The notes below the pieces were generated by a model. The model worked only from the letters and a program-made list of their open reading frames with translations, was not told the DNA's origin and made no database searches. DNA of 64,000 nucleotides, from the NCBI GenBank assembly GCA_030762895.1, contig JAUPTC010000021.1:60333-124332 (forward strand), given 5' to 3'. Shown one piece after another: positions 11,101 through 23,310 of this stretch. Within the stretch, counting starts at the first letter, position 1. Every line of letters starts with the position of its first letter. This stretch comes from Sophora flavescens. Taxonomy: Eukaryota > Streptophyta > Magnoliopsida > Fabales > Fabaceae. Made by a program: the position numbers and the translations under genes.

Positions 11101-14100
11101 TTTAGGTCAAAATTAGGGTTTTGAGTTTAAATTAGGGTTTTGGGTAAAATTAGGGTTTAGGGTTTAAAATAGGGTTTTGAGTTTAAAATTAGGGTTTTGG
11201 GTTAAAATTAGGGTTTTGAAAATTAGGGTTTGGGTAAAAATAAGGTTAGGTAAAATTAGGGTTTTAGATAAAATTAGGGTTTGGGTTTAAAATAGGGTTT
11301 GGGTCAAAATAGGGTTAGAATTAGGGTTTTGGTTTAAAATAGGTTTTGGGTCAAAAAAGTTAGGCTTAGGGTTAGGTCAAAACTAGGGTTTTGGGTCAAA
11401 ATTAGGGTTTGAAATAGGGTTTTGTGTTTAAAATTAGGGTTTAGGGTTTGAAATAGGGTTTTGAGTTTCAAATAGGGTTTTGGGTCAAAAATAGGGTTAG
11501 AGTTAGGGTTTTGGGTAAAAATTAGGGTTTAGGGTCAAAATTAGGGTTTTGATTTAATAATTGGGTTTGGGTCAAAAATAGGGTTAGTTAAATTGGGTTT
11601 TGGGTAAAATTAGGGTTTGGGTTTCAAAATAGGGTTTGAGTTTAAAATAGGGTTTTGGGTCAAAAAGTTAGGGTTAAAATTAGGGTTTTGGGTCAAAATT
11701 AGGGTTTAGGGTTTAAAATAGGGTTTTGAGTTTAAAAGTAGGGTTTGAGGTCAAAAATAAGGTTAGAATTAGGGTTTTGGGTAAAATTAGGGTTTGGTCA
11801 AAATTAGGGTTCTAGGTCAAATTAGGGTTTTGGTTAAAAGTTAGGGTTTAGGGGTTAAAATAGGGTTTTGAGTCAAAAATAGGGTTAGACTTAGGGTTTC
11901 GGTCAAATTGAGGTATCGGGTCAAAGTTAGGGTTCTTGGTCAAATTAGGTTTTGGTCAAAATTAGGGTTTAGGGTTTAAAATAGGGTTTTGATTTTAAAA
12001 TTAGGGTTTTGGGTCAAAAATAGGGTTAAAATTAGGGTTTTGGGTAAAATTAGGGTTTTGATTAAAATTAGGGTTTAGGGTCAAAATTAGGTTTTGGTCA
12101 AAATTAGGGTTTTGGGTCAAAAATAGGGTTAGAATGAGGGTTTTGGGTAAAAATTACGGTTTTGGGTAAAAATTACGGTTTTGGTTTAAAATTAGGGTTT
12201 TGGGTCAAAATTAGGGTTTTGGGTTTAAAATAGGGTTTTTGGTCAAAATAAGGTTTTAGGTTTTGAAATAGGGTTTTGATTTTAAAATAAGCTTTTTGTT
12301 CATAAATTGGGTTAGAATAAGGGTTTAGGGTCAAATCTAGGGTTTCGGGTCAAAATTAGGGTTTTGGGTCAAAATTAGGGTTTTGATTTAATAATTGGGT
12401 TTAGGGTCAAAAATAGGGTTAGAATTTGGGTTTTGGGTAAAATTAGGGTTTTGGGTCAAAAATAGGGTTGAGTTTAAAATAGGGTTTTGGGTAAACTTTA
12501 GGGTTTAGAAAATTAGGGTTTGGGTTTAAAAATTAGGGTGTTGGGTCAATTTTTGGGTTTTGGGTTTGAAATAGGGTTTTGAGTTTAATATAGGGTTTGG
12601 GTTAAAAATAAGGTTAGAATTAGGGTTTTGGGTAAAATTAGGTTTTGGTCAAAATTAGGGTTTTGATTAAATTTAGGGTTTTGGGTCAAAATTAGGGTTT
12701 AGGGTTTGAAATAGGGTTTTGAGTTTATAATAGGGTTTTGGGTCAAAATGGGGGTTTTGGTCAAAATTAGGGTTTGGGTCAAATTGAGGGTTTTGGTTCA
12801 AAATTAGGGTTTAGGGTTTGAAATAGGGTTTTGAGTTTAAAATAGGGTTTTGGGTCAAAAATAGGGTTAGAATTAGGGTTTAGTGTTTCAAATAGGGTTG
12901 TGAATTTAAAGTAGGGTTTGGGGTCAAAAATAAGGTTAGAATTAGGGTTTCGAGTCAAAATTAGGGTTGTGTCAAATTTAGGATTTTGGGTCATAATTAG
13001 GGTTTAGGGTTTGAAATAGGTTTTTGAGTTGAAAATAGGGTTAGAATTAGGGTATTGGGAAAAATTAGGGTTTCGTGTCAAAATTAGGGTTTTTTAGGTT
13101 GGAATAGGGTTTTGAGTTTAAAATAGGTTTTGGGTCAAAAATAGGGTTAGAATTAGGGTTTTGGGTAAAATTAGGTTTTGGTTTGGTCAAATTAGGGTTT
13201 GGGTTTAAAATTAGGGTTTTGAGTTTAAAATAGGGTTTTGGGTCAAAAATAGGGTTAGAGTTAGGTTTTAGGTAAAATTAGGTTTAAGGTTTTAGGGTTA
13301 GAAATATGGTTTTGGGTAAACTTTAGGATTTTGGGTTCAAAATTAGGGTTAGGGTTTTGGGTAAAATTGAGGTTTATGGTCAAAATTATGGTTTAGGATT
13401 TGAAATAGGGTTTTGAGTTTAAAATAGGGTTTTGGGTCAAAAATAGGGTTAGAATTATGGTTTTGGGTAAAATTAGGGTTTTGGGTAAAATTAGGATTTC
13501 GGGTCAAAAATAGGGTTAGAATTTGGGTTTTGGGTAAAATTAGGGTTTCGGGTCAAAATTAGTGTTTCGGGTTAAAATTAGGGTTTGGTTGGTTAGAATT
13601 AGGGTTTTGGGTCAAAATTAGGGTTTGGTTTGAAATAGGGTTTGAGTTTAAAGTAGGGTTTGGGGTCAAAAATAAGGTTAAATTAGGGTTTTGGTAAAAT
13701 TAGGGTTTGGTAAATTAGGTTTGGTCAAATTTAGGATTTTGGGTCAAAATTAGGATTTAGGGTTTGAATTAGGGTTTTGAGTTTATAATAGGGTTTTGGG
13801 TAAAATTTGGGTTTTGGGTCAAAATTAGGGTTCTGGGTCAAATTTAGGGTTTCGGGTCAAAATTAGGGTTTAGGGTTTGAAATAGGGTTTTGAGTTTAAA
13901 ATAGGGTTTTGGGTCAAAAATAGGGTTAGAATTAGGGTTTTAGGGTTTAAAATAGGGTTTTGAATTAAAGTAGGGTTTGGGGTTTAGGGTCAAAACTAGG
14001 GTTTGGGTCAAAATTAGGGTCTGGGTCAAAATGAGGGTTTTGAGTTTAAATTAGGGTTTAGGGTTTGAAATAGGGTTTGGAGTTTAAAATAGGGTTTTGG

Positions 14101-14580
14101 GTCAAAAATAGAGGTTAGAATTAGGGTTTGGGGCAAAATTAGGGTTATCGGTCAAAATTAGCGTTTTGATTTAATAAGTGGGTTTAGGGTCAAAAATAGG
14201 GTTAGAATTTGGGTTTTGGGTAAAATTAGGGTTTTGGGTCAAAAATAGGGTTTTGAGTTTAAAATAGGGTTTTGGGTCAAAAATAGGGTTAGAATTAGGT
14301 TTTGGGTCAAAATTAGGGTTTAGGGTTTCAAATAGGTTTTGAGTTTAAAGTAGGGTTTGGGGTCAAAAATAAGGTTAGAATTAGGGTTTTGGGTAAAATT
14401 AGGGTTTTGGTCAAAATTAGGGTTCTAGGTCAAATTTAGGATTTTGGGTCAAAATTAGGGTTTAGGGTTTGAAATAGGGTTTTGAGTTTATAATAGGGTT
14501 AGACTTAGGGTTTGGTAAAATTGAGGTTTTGGTCAAATTAGGGTTTGGTCAAATTGAGGTTTTGGGTCAAAATTAAGGGT
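8165..14580 (+). repeat. Eroded or poorly resolved satellite stretch
   Basis: The unit order still follows that of neighbouring copies, but units are ragged: small deletions are frequent, GGG runs and spacers vary in length, and TTTCGGGTC, common elsewhere, is almost always TTTTGGTC or TTGGGTC between about 8.2 and 12.3 kb. Other CG sites such as TTACGG persist, so the loss is motif-specific rather than a general loss of CG. Boundaries with clean array are fairly abrupt on the left (about 8,165) and gradual on the right. It could be low-quality consensus or genuinely old repeats. Confidence 0.7.
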
Positions 14581-17500
14581 TTAGGGTTTGAAATAGTGTT
14601 TTGAGTTTAAAATAGGGTTTTGGTTCAAAAATAGGGTTAGAATTAGGGTTTTGGGCAAAAATAGGGTTTCGGATTAAAAGTAGGGTTTAGGGTCAAAACT
14701 AGGGTGTCGGGTCAAAATTAGGGTTTTGGGTCAAAAATAGGGTTAGAATTAGGGTTTTGAGTTTAAAATAGGGTTTTGGGTCAAAACTAGGGTTTTCAGT
14801 CAAAATTAGGGTTTTGGGTCAAAAATAGGGTTTTGGGTTTAAAATAGGGTTTTGGGTCAAAATTAGGGTTAAGGGGTTTGAAATAGGGTTTTGAGTTTTA
14901 AATAGGGTTTTAGGGGTCAAAAATAGGGTTAGAATTAGGGTTTTGGATAAAATTAGGGTTTTGAGTCAAAAGTAGGGTTTTGGGATAAAATTAGGGTTTT
15001 GGGGCAAAATTAGGGTTTTCGGTCAAAATTAGGGTTTTGATTTAATAATTGGGTTTAGGGTCAAAAATAGGGTTAGAATTTGGGTTTTGGGTAAAATTAG
15101 GGTTTTGGGTCAAAAATAGGGTTTTGAGTTTAAAATAGGGTTTTGGGTCCAAAATAGGGTTAGAATTATGGTTTTAGGTAAAAATTAGGGTTTAGGGTTT
15201 CAAATAGGGTTTTGAGTTTAAAGTAGGGTTTGGGGTCAAAAAATAAGGTTAGAATTAGGGTTTTGGGTAAAATTAGGGTTTCGGGTCAAAATTAGGGTTC
15301 TGGGTCAAATTTAGGATTTTGGGTCAAAATTAGGGTTTAGGGTTTGAAATAGGGTTTTGAGTTTATAATAGGGTTTTGGGTAAAATTTGGGTTTCGGGTC
15401 AGAATTAGGGTTCTGGGTCAAATTGAGGGTTTCGGGTCAAAATTAGGGTTTAGGGTTTGAAATAGGGTTTTGAGTTTAAAATAGGGTTTTGGATCAAAAA
15501 TAGGGTTAGAATTAGGGTTTAGGGTTTCAAATAGGGTTTTGAATTTAAAGTAGGGTTTGGGGTCAAAAATAATGTTAGAATTAGGGTTTTGGGTAAAATT
15601 AGGGTTTTGGGTCAAATTTAGGATTTTGGGTCAAAATTAGGGTTTAGGGTTTGAAATAGGGTTTTGAGTTTAAAATAGGGTTAGAATTAGGGTAATGGGT
15701 AAAATTAGGGTTTCGGGTCAAAATTAGGGTTCTGGGTCAAATTGAGGGTTTCGGGTCAAAATTAGGGTTTAGGGATTGAAATAGGGTTGAGTTTAAAATA
15801 GGTTTTTGGGTCAAAAATAGGTTTAGAATTAGGGTTTTGGGTAAAATTAGGGTTTCGGGTCAAAATTAGGGTTTTGGGTCGAAATTAGGGTTTTGAGTTT
15901 AAAATAGGGTTTTGGGTCAAAATAGGGTTAGAGTTAGTGTTTTGGGTCCAAATTAGGGTTTAAGGTCAAAATTAGGGTTAGAAATATGGTTTTGGGTAAA
16001 CTTTAGGATTTAGGTTCAAAATTAGGGTTTAGGGTTTTGGGTAAAAATTAGGGTTTATGGTCCAAATTACGGTTTAGGGTTTGAAATAGGGGTTTGAGTT
16101 TAAAATAGGGTTTTGGGTCAAAATAGGGTTAGAATTAGGGTTTTGGGGCAAAATTAGGGTTTACCGTCAAAATTAGGGTTTTGATTTAATAATTGGGTTT
16201 AGGGTCAAAAATAGTGTTAGAATTTGGGTTTTGGGTAAAATTAGGGTTTTGGGTCAAAAATAGGGTTTTGAGTTTAAAATAGGGTTTAGGGTCAAAAATA
16301 GGGTTAGAATTACGGTTTTGGTTCAAAATTAGGGTTTAGGGTTGGATATAGGGTTTTGAGTTTAAAATAGGGTTTTGGGTCAAAAATAGCGTTAGAATTA
16401 GGGTTTTAGGGTTCGGTCAAAATTAGGGTTTTGGGATCAAATTTAGGATTTTGGGTCAAAATTAGGGTTTAGGGTTCTGAAATAGGGTTTTGAGTTTATA
16501 ATAGGGTTTTGGGTAAAATTTGGGTTTTGGGTCAAAATTAGGGTTTTTGGTCAAATTGAGGGTTTTGGTCAAAATTAGGGTTTAGGGTTTGAATTAGGGT
16601 TTTGAGTTTAAAATAGGGTTTTGGATCAAAAATTAGGGTTAGAATTAGGGTTTAGGGTTTCAAATAGGGTTTTGAATTTAAAGTAGGGTTTGGGGGTTTA
16701 GGTCAAAACTAGGGTTTGGATCAAAATTAGGGTTTTGGGTCAAAATTAGGGTTTTGAGTTTAAAATAGGGTTTAGGGTTTGAAATAGGGTTTGGAGTTTA
16801 AAATAGGGTTTTGGGTCAAGAATAGGGTTAGAATTAGGGTTTTGGGGCAAAATTAGGGTTATCGGTCAAAATTAGCGTTTTGATTTAATAATTGGGTTTA
16901 GGGTCAAAAATAGGGTTAGAATTTGGGTTTTGGGTAAAATTAGGGTTTTGGGTCAAAAATAGGGTTTTGAGTTTAAAATAGGGTTTTGGGTCAAAAATAG
17001 GGTTAGAATTACGGTTTTGGGTCAAAATTAGGGTTTAGGGTTTCAAATAGGGTTTTGAGTTTAAAGTAGGGTTTGGGGTCAAAAAATAAGGTTAGAATTA
17101 GGGTTTTGGGTAAAATTAGGGTTTCGGGTCAAAATTAGGGTTCTGGGTCAAATTTAGGATTTTGGGTCAAAATTAGGGTTTAGGGTTTGAAATAGGGTTT
17201 TGAGTTTATAATAGGGTTAGACTTAGGGTTCTCGGTCAAATTGAGGTTTTCTGGTCAAAGTTAGGGTTCTTGGTCAAATTGAGGTTTTCGGGTCAAAATT
17301 AGGGTTTAGGGTTTGAAATAGGGTTTTGATTTTAAAATAGGGTTTTGGGTCAAAAATAGGGTTAGAATTAGGGTTTTGGGTAAAAATAGGCTTTCGGATT
17401 AAAATTAGGGTTTAGGGTCAAAACTAGGGTTTCGGGTCAAAATTAGGGTTTTGGGTTAAAAATAGGGTTAGAATTAGGGTTTTGGGTAAAAATTACGGTT

Positions 17501-18479
17501 TTGGGTTAAAATTAGGGTTTTGGGCCAAAATTAGGGTTTTGGGTCAAAATTAGGGTTTTGGGTTTAAAATAGGGTTTTGGGTCAAAATAAGGGTTTAGGG
17601 TTTGAAATAGGGTTTTGAGTTTTAAATAGGGTTTTGGGTCAAAAATCGGGTTAGAATTAGGGTTTTGGATAAAATTAGGTTTTCAGGTCAAAATTAGGGT
17701 TAGAATTAGGGTTTTGGGTAAAATTAGGGTTTTGATTTAATAATTGGGTTTAGGGTCAAAAATAGGGTTAGAATTTGGGTTTTGGGTAAAATTAGGGTTT
17801 TGGGTCAAAAATAGGGTTTTGAGTTTAAAATAGGGTTTTGGGTCCAAAATAGGGTTAGAATTATGGTTTTAGGTAAAAATTAGGGTTTAGGGTCAAAATT
17901 AGGGTTTAGGGTTTGAAATAGGGTTTTGAATTTAAAATAGGGTTTGGGGTCAAAAATAAAGTTAGAATTAGGGTTTTGGGTAAAATTAGGGTGTCGGGTC
18001 AAAATTAGGGTTCTGGGTCAAATTTAGGATTTTGGGTCAAAATTAGGGTTTAGGGTTTGAAATAGGGTTTTGAGTTTAAAATAGGGTTAGAATTAGGGTT
18101 TTGGGTAAAATTAGGGTTTCGGGTCAAAATTAGGGTTCTGGGTCAAATTGAGGGTTTCAGGTCAAAATTAAGGTTTAGGGATTGAAATAGGGTTTTGAGT
18201 TTAAAATAGGGTTTCGGGTCAAAAATAGGGTTAGAATTAGGGTTTTGGGAAAATTAGGGTTTCGGGTCAAAATTAGTGTTTTGGGTCGAAATTAGGGTTT
18301 TGAGTTTAAAATAGGGTTTTGGGTCAAAATAGGGTTAGATAAGGGTTTCGGGTCAAAAATAGGGTTTTGGGTCAAAATTAGGGTTTAGGGTCAAAACTAG
18401 GGTTAGAAATATGGTTTTGGGTAAAAATTAGGGTTTATGGTCAAAATTACGGTTTAGGGTTAAAATAGGGTTTTGGGTA

Positions 18480-20580
18480 AAATTACCGTTTCGGGTTAAA
18501 ATAGGGTTAGAATTAGGGGTTTTGGTAAAATTAGGGTTTTGGGTCGAAATTAGGGTTTTGAGTTTAGAATAGGGATTTGGGTCAAAAATAGGGTTAGAAT
18601 TAGGGTTTTGGGTCAAAAATAGGGTTTTGGGTCAAAATTAGGGTTTAGGGTAAAATTACGGTTAGAAATATGGTTTTGGGTAAACTTTAGGATTTAGGGT
18701 CAAAATTAGGGTTTAGGGTTTGAAATAGGGTTTTGGGTAAAAATTAGGGTTTATGGTCAAAATTACGGTTTAGGGTTTGAAATAGGGTTTTGAGTTTAAA
18801 ATAGGGTTTTGGGTAAAATTACGGTTTCGGGTTAAAATTAAGGTTTTGATTTAAAATTAGGGTTTTGGTTTAAAATTAGGGTTTTGATTTAAAAATTGGG
18901 GTTTGGGTCAGAAATAAGGTTAGAATTAGGGTTTTAGATAAAAATTAGGGTTTAGGGTCAAAATTAGGGTTTAGGGTTTGAAATAAGGTTTGAGTTTAAA
19001 ATAGGGTTTTGGGTCAAAAATAGGGTTAGACTTAGGGTTCTGGGTCAAATTGAGGTATTCGGGTCAAAGTTAGGGTTCTGGGTCAAATTGAGGTTTTCGG
19101 GTCAAAATTAGGGTTTAGGGTTTGAAATAGGGTTTTGAGTTTAAAATAGGGTTTTGGGTCAAAAATAGGGTTAGAATTAGGGTTTTGGGTAAAAATAGGC
19201 TTTCGGTTTAAAATTAGGGTTTAGGGTCAAAACTAGGGTTTCGTGTCAAAATTTGGGTATTGGGTCAAAAATAGGGTTAGAATTAGGGTTTTGGGTAAAA
19301 ATTACGGTTTTGGGTTAAAATTAGGGTTTTGGGCCAAAATTAGGGTTTTGGGTCAAAATTAGGGTTTTGGGTTTAAAATAGGGTTTTGGGTCAAAATAAG
19401 GGTTTAGGGTTTGAAATAGGGTTTTGAGTTTTAAATAGGGTTTTGGGTCAAAAAACGGGTTAGAATTAGGGTTTTGGGTAAAATTAGGGTTTCGGGTCAA
19501 AATTAGGGTTTTGGGTTAAAATTAGGGTTTTGAGTTTAAAATAGGGGTTTGGGTCAAAAATAGGGTCAGAATTAGGGTTTTGGGTCAAAAATAGGGTTCG
19601 AATTAGGGTTCTAGGTCAAAGTGAGGTTTTCGTGTCAGAGTTAGGGTTCTGGGTCAAATTGAGGTTTTCGGGTCAAAATCAGGGTTTGAATTAGGGTTTT
19701 GGGTAAAATTGGGGTATCGGATTAAAATTAGGGTTTAGGGTTTAGGGTCAAAACTAGGGTTTCGGGTCAAAATTAGGGTTTTGAGTTTAAAATAGGGTTT
19801 TGTGTAAAAATTAGGGTTTATGGTCAAAATTAGGGTTTAGGGTTTGGAATAGGGTTTTGGGTAAAAATTAGGGTTTTGAGTTTAAAATAGGGTTAGAATT
19901 AGGGTTTTGCGGCAAAATTAGGGTTTTCGGTCAAAATTAGGGTTTTGATTTAATAATTGGGTTTAGGGTCAAAATAGGGTTAGAATTTGGGTTTTGGGTA
20001 AAATTAGGGTTTTGGGTTTAAAATAGGGTTTTGGGTCAAAAAAAGGGTTAGAATTACGGTTTTGGGTAAAAATTAGGGATTGGGGTCAAAATTAGGGTTT
20101 AGGGTTTGAAATAGGGTTTTGAGTTTAAAATAGGGTTTTGGGTCAAAAATAGGGTTAGAATTAGGGTTTTGGGTAAAATTAGGGTTTCGGGTCAAAATTA
20201 GGGTTTTGGGTCGAAACTAGGGTTTTGGGTTTAAAATAGGGTTAGAATTAAGGTTTTGGTTCAAAAATTGGGTTTTGGGTCAAAATTAGGGTTTAGGGTC
20301 AAAATTAGGGTTAGAAATATGGTTTTGGGTAAACTTTAGGATTTAGGGTCAAAATTAGGGTTTTGGGTTTTGGGTAAAAATTAGGGTTTATGGTCCAAAT
20401 TACGGTTTAGGGTTTGAAATAGGGGTTTGAATTTAAAATAGGGTTTTGGGTAAAATTACGGTTTCGGCTTAAAATTAGGGTTTTGAATTAAAATTAGGGT
20501 TTTGGGTTAATATTATGGTTTTGATTTAAAAATGGGGGTTTGGGGTCAAAATTCGGGTTTAGGGTTTGAATTAGGGTTTT
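18480..20580 (+). repeat. Right copy of the block shared with 2.5-4.3 kb (type A relative)
   Basis: Carries the type A marker set listed for the left copy, in order, followed by the junction into a type B style unit at 20,769. It is a single diverged type A-like unit surrounded by other sub-types. Confidence 0.7.
19728..19747 (+). repeat. One of the longest perfect telomere-type runs seen
   Basis: TTAGGGTTTAGGGTTTAGGG: nearly three heptamers of plant-type telomere repeat without interruption. It lies just after the GTATCGGATT variant of the type A-like unit. Confidence 0.9.
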
Positions 20581-20768
20581 GGGTAAAAATAGGGTTTTGG
20601 ATTAAAAGTAGGGTTTAGGGTTTAGGGTCAAAACTAGGGTTTCGGGTCAAAATTAGGGTTTTGAGTTTAAAATAGGGTTTAGGGTTTGAAATAGGGTTTG
20701 GAGTTTAAAATAGGGTTTTGGGTCAAGAATAGGGTTAGAATTAGGGTTTTGGGGCAAAATTAGGGTTA

Positions 20769-22427
20769 TCGGTCAAAATTAGCGTTTTGATTTAATAATT
20801 GGGTTTAGGGTCAAAAATAGGGTTAGAATTTGGGTTTTGGGTAAAATTAGGGTTTTGGGTCAAAAATAGGGTTTTGAGTTTAAAATAGGGTTCTGGGTCA
20901 AAATAGGGTTAGAATTACGGTTTTAGGTCAAAATTAGGGTTTAGGGTTTGAAATAGGGTTTTGAATTTAAAGTAGGGTTTGGGGTCAAAAAATAAGGTTA
21001 GAATTAGGGTTTTGGGTAAAATTAGGGTTTCGGGTCAAAATTAGGGTTCTGGGTCAAATTTAGGATTTTGGGTCAAAATTAGGGTTTAGGGTTTGAAATA
21101 GGGTTTTGAGTTTATAATAGGGTTTTGGGTAAAATTTGGGTTTCGGGTCAGAATTAGGGTTCTGGGTCAAATTGAGGGTTTCGGGTCAAAATTAGGGTTT
21201 AGGGTTTGAAATAGGGTTTTGAGTTTAAAATAGGGTTTTTGATCAAAAATAGGGTTAGAATTAGGGTTTAGGGTTTCAAATAGGGTTTTGAATTTAAAGT
21301 AGGGTTTGGGGTCAAAAATAATGTTAGAATTAGGGTTTTGGGTAAAATTAGGGTTTTGGGTAAAATTAGGGTTCTGGGTCAAATTTAGGATTTTGGGTCA
21401 AAATTAGGGTTTAGGGTTTGAAATAGGGTTTTGAGTTTAAAATAGGGTTAGAATTAGGGTAATGGGTAAAATTAGGGTTTCGTGTCAAAATTAGGGTTTC
21501 GGGTCAAAATTAGGGTTCTGGGTCAAATTGAGGGTTTCGGGTCAAAATTAGGGTTTAGGGATTGAAATAGGGTTGAGTTTAAAATAGGGTTTTGGGTCAA
21601 AAATAGGGTTAGAATTAGGGTTTTGGGTAAAATTAGGGTTTCTGGTCAAAATTAGGGTTTTGGGTCGAAATTAGGGTTTTGAGTTTAAAATAGGGTTTTG
21701 GGTCAAAATAGGGTTAGAGTTAGTGTTTTGGGTCGAAATTAGGGTTTAAGGTCAAAATTAGGGTTAGAAATATGGTTTTGGGTAAACTTTAGGATTTAGG
21801 TTCAAAATTAGGGTTTAGGGTTTTGGGTAAAAATTAGGGTTTATGGTCCAAATTACGGTTTAGGGTTTGAAATAGGGGTTTGGGTCAAAAATAGGGTTAG
21901 AATTAGGGTTTTGGGGCAAAAATAGGGTTTTCGGTCAAAATTAGCGTTTTGATTTAATAATTGGGTTTAGGGTCAAAAATAGGGTTAGAATTTGGGTTTT
22001 GGGTAAAATTAGGGTTTTGGGTCAAAAATAGGGTTTTGAGTTTAAAATAGGGTTTTGGGTCAAAAATAGGGTTAGAATTACGGTTTTGGGTCAAAATTAG
22101 GGTTTAGGGTTTCAAATAGGGTTTTGAGTTTAAAGTAGGGTTTGGGGTCAAAAATAAGGTTAGAATTAGGGTTTTGGGTAAAATTAGGGTTTCGGGTCAA
22201 AATTAGGGTTCTGGGTCAAATTTAGGATTTTGGGTCAAAATTAGGGTTTAGGGTTTGAAATAGGGTTTTGAGTTTATAATAGGGTTTTGGGTAAAATTTG
22301 GGTTTCGGGTCAAAATTAGGGTTCTGGGTCAAATTGAGGGTTTCGGGTCAAAATTAGGGTTTAGGGTTTGAAATATGGTTTTGAGTTTAAAATAGGGTTT
22401 TGGATCAAAAATAGGGTTAGAATTAGG
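20769..22427 (+). repeat. Type B higher-order unit, cut by the first gap
   Basis: Begins at the marker ATCGGTCAAAATTAGCG and follows type B order: the TGAATTTAAAG block, AATGGG, GGGATTGAAATAGG, AGTGTTTTGG (21,722), TAAACTTTAGG, TATGGTCCAAATT, and a second TCGGTCAAAATTAGCG near 21,931. It stops in the AGAATTAGG step at the gap edge, about 100 bases before where the reversed segment would resume if turned around. Confidence 0.7.
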
Positions 22428-22927
22428 NNNNNNNNNNNNNNNNNNNNNNNNNNNNNNNNNNNNNNNNNNNNNNNNNNNNNNNNNNNNNNNNNNNNNNNNN
22501 NNNNNNNNNNNNNNNNNNNNNNNNNNNNNNNNNNNNNNNNNNNNNNNNNNNNNNNNNNNNNNNNNNNNNNNNNNNNNNNNNNNNNNNNNNNNNNNNNNNN
22601 NNNNNNNNNNNNNNNNNNNNNNNNNNNNNNNNNNNNNNNNNNNNNNNNNNNNNNNNNNNNNNNNNNNNNNNNNNNNNNNNNNNNNNNNNNNNNNNNNNNN
22701 NNNNNNNNNNNNNNNNNNNNNNNNNNNNNNNNNNNNNNNNNNNNNNNNNNNNNNNNNNNNNNNNNNNNNNNNNNNNNNNNNNNNNNNNNNNNNNNNNNNN
22801 NNNNNNNNNNNNNNNNNNNNNNNNNNNNNNNNNNNNNNNNNNNNNNNNNNNNNNNNNNNNNNNNNNNNNNNNNNNNNNNNNNNNNNNNNNNNNNNNNNNN
22901 NNNNNNNNNNNNNNNNNNNNNNNNNNN
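22428..22927. other. Assembly gap of exactly 500 N
   Basis: All bases are N. The length is exactly 500, which is a conventional placeholder rather than a measured distance. The repeat changes strand across this gap: G-rich on + before it, C-rich on + after it. Any reading frame that appears to cross it is meaningless. Confidence 1.
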
Positions 22928-23310
22928 ACCCAGAACCCTAATTTTGACCCGAAACCCAAATTTTACCCAAAACCCTATTATAAACTCAAAACCCTATTTC
23001 AAACCCTAAACCCTAATTTTGACCCAAAATCCTAAATTTGACCCAGAACCCTAATTTTGACCCGAAACCCTAATTTTACCCAAAACCCTAATTCTAACCT
23101 TATTTTTGACCCCAAACCCTACTTTAAACTCAAAACCCTATTTGAAACCCTAAACCCTAATTTTGACCCAAAACCGTAATTCTAACCCTATTTTTGACCC
23201 AAAACCCTATTTTAAACTCAAAACCCTATTTTTGACCCAAAACCCTAATTTTACCCAAAACCCAAATTCTAACCCTATTTTTGACCCTAAACCCAATTAT
23301 TAAATCAAAA

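Larger units (their letters stand above)
1..22427 (+). repeat. Telomere-derived satellite array, left arm (G-rich strand on +)
   Basis: Continuous tandem array of 19-20 base units of the form TTAGGGTTTTGGGTCAAAA, interleaved with units carrying GAGTTTAAAA or GGGTTTGAAA and with an 11-base TAGGGTTAGAA spacer. The TTTAGGG plant-type telomere heptamer recurs throughout but is always interrupted within about three copies. On + nearly every unit carries one or two GGG runs, while C is confined mostly to GTCAAA and TTCGGG. No gene, RNA gene or transposon is visible. Ordered sub-blocks within it are listed separately; 14.6-18.5 kb is ordinary array mixing type B and type C order, for example a GCTTTCGGATT variant near 17.39 kb. 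The array continues off the left edge, so its true end is unknown. Confidence 0.95.

Noticed and set aside
22423..22959. Second open frame across the first gap, minus strand
   Set aside because: Almost entirely N; not a gene.
22368..23009. Long open frame spanning the first gap
   Set aside because: About 500 of its bases are N and its ends are repeat; the frame exists only because N contains no stop.
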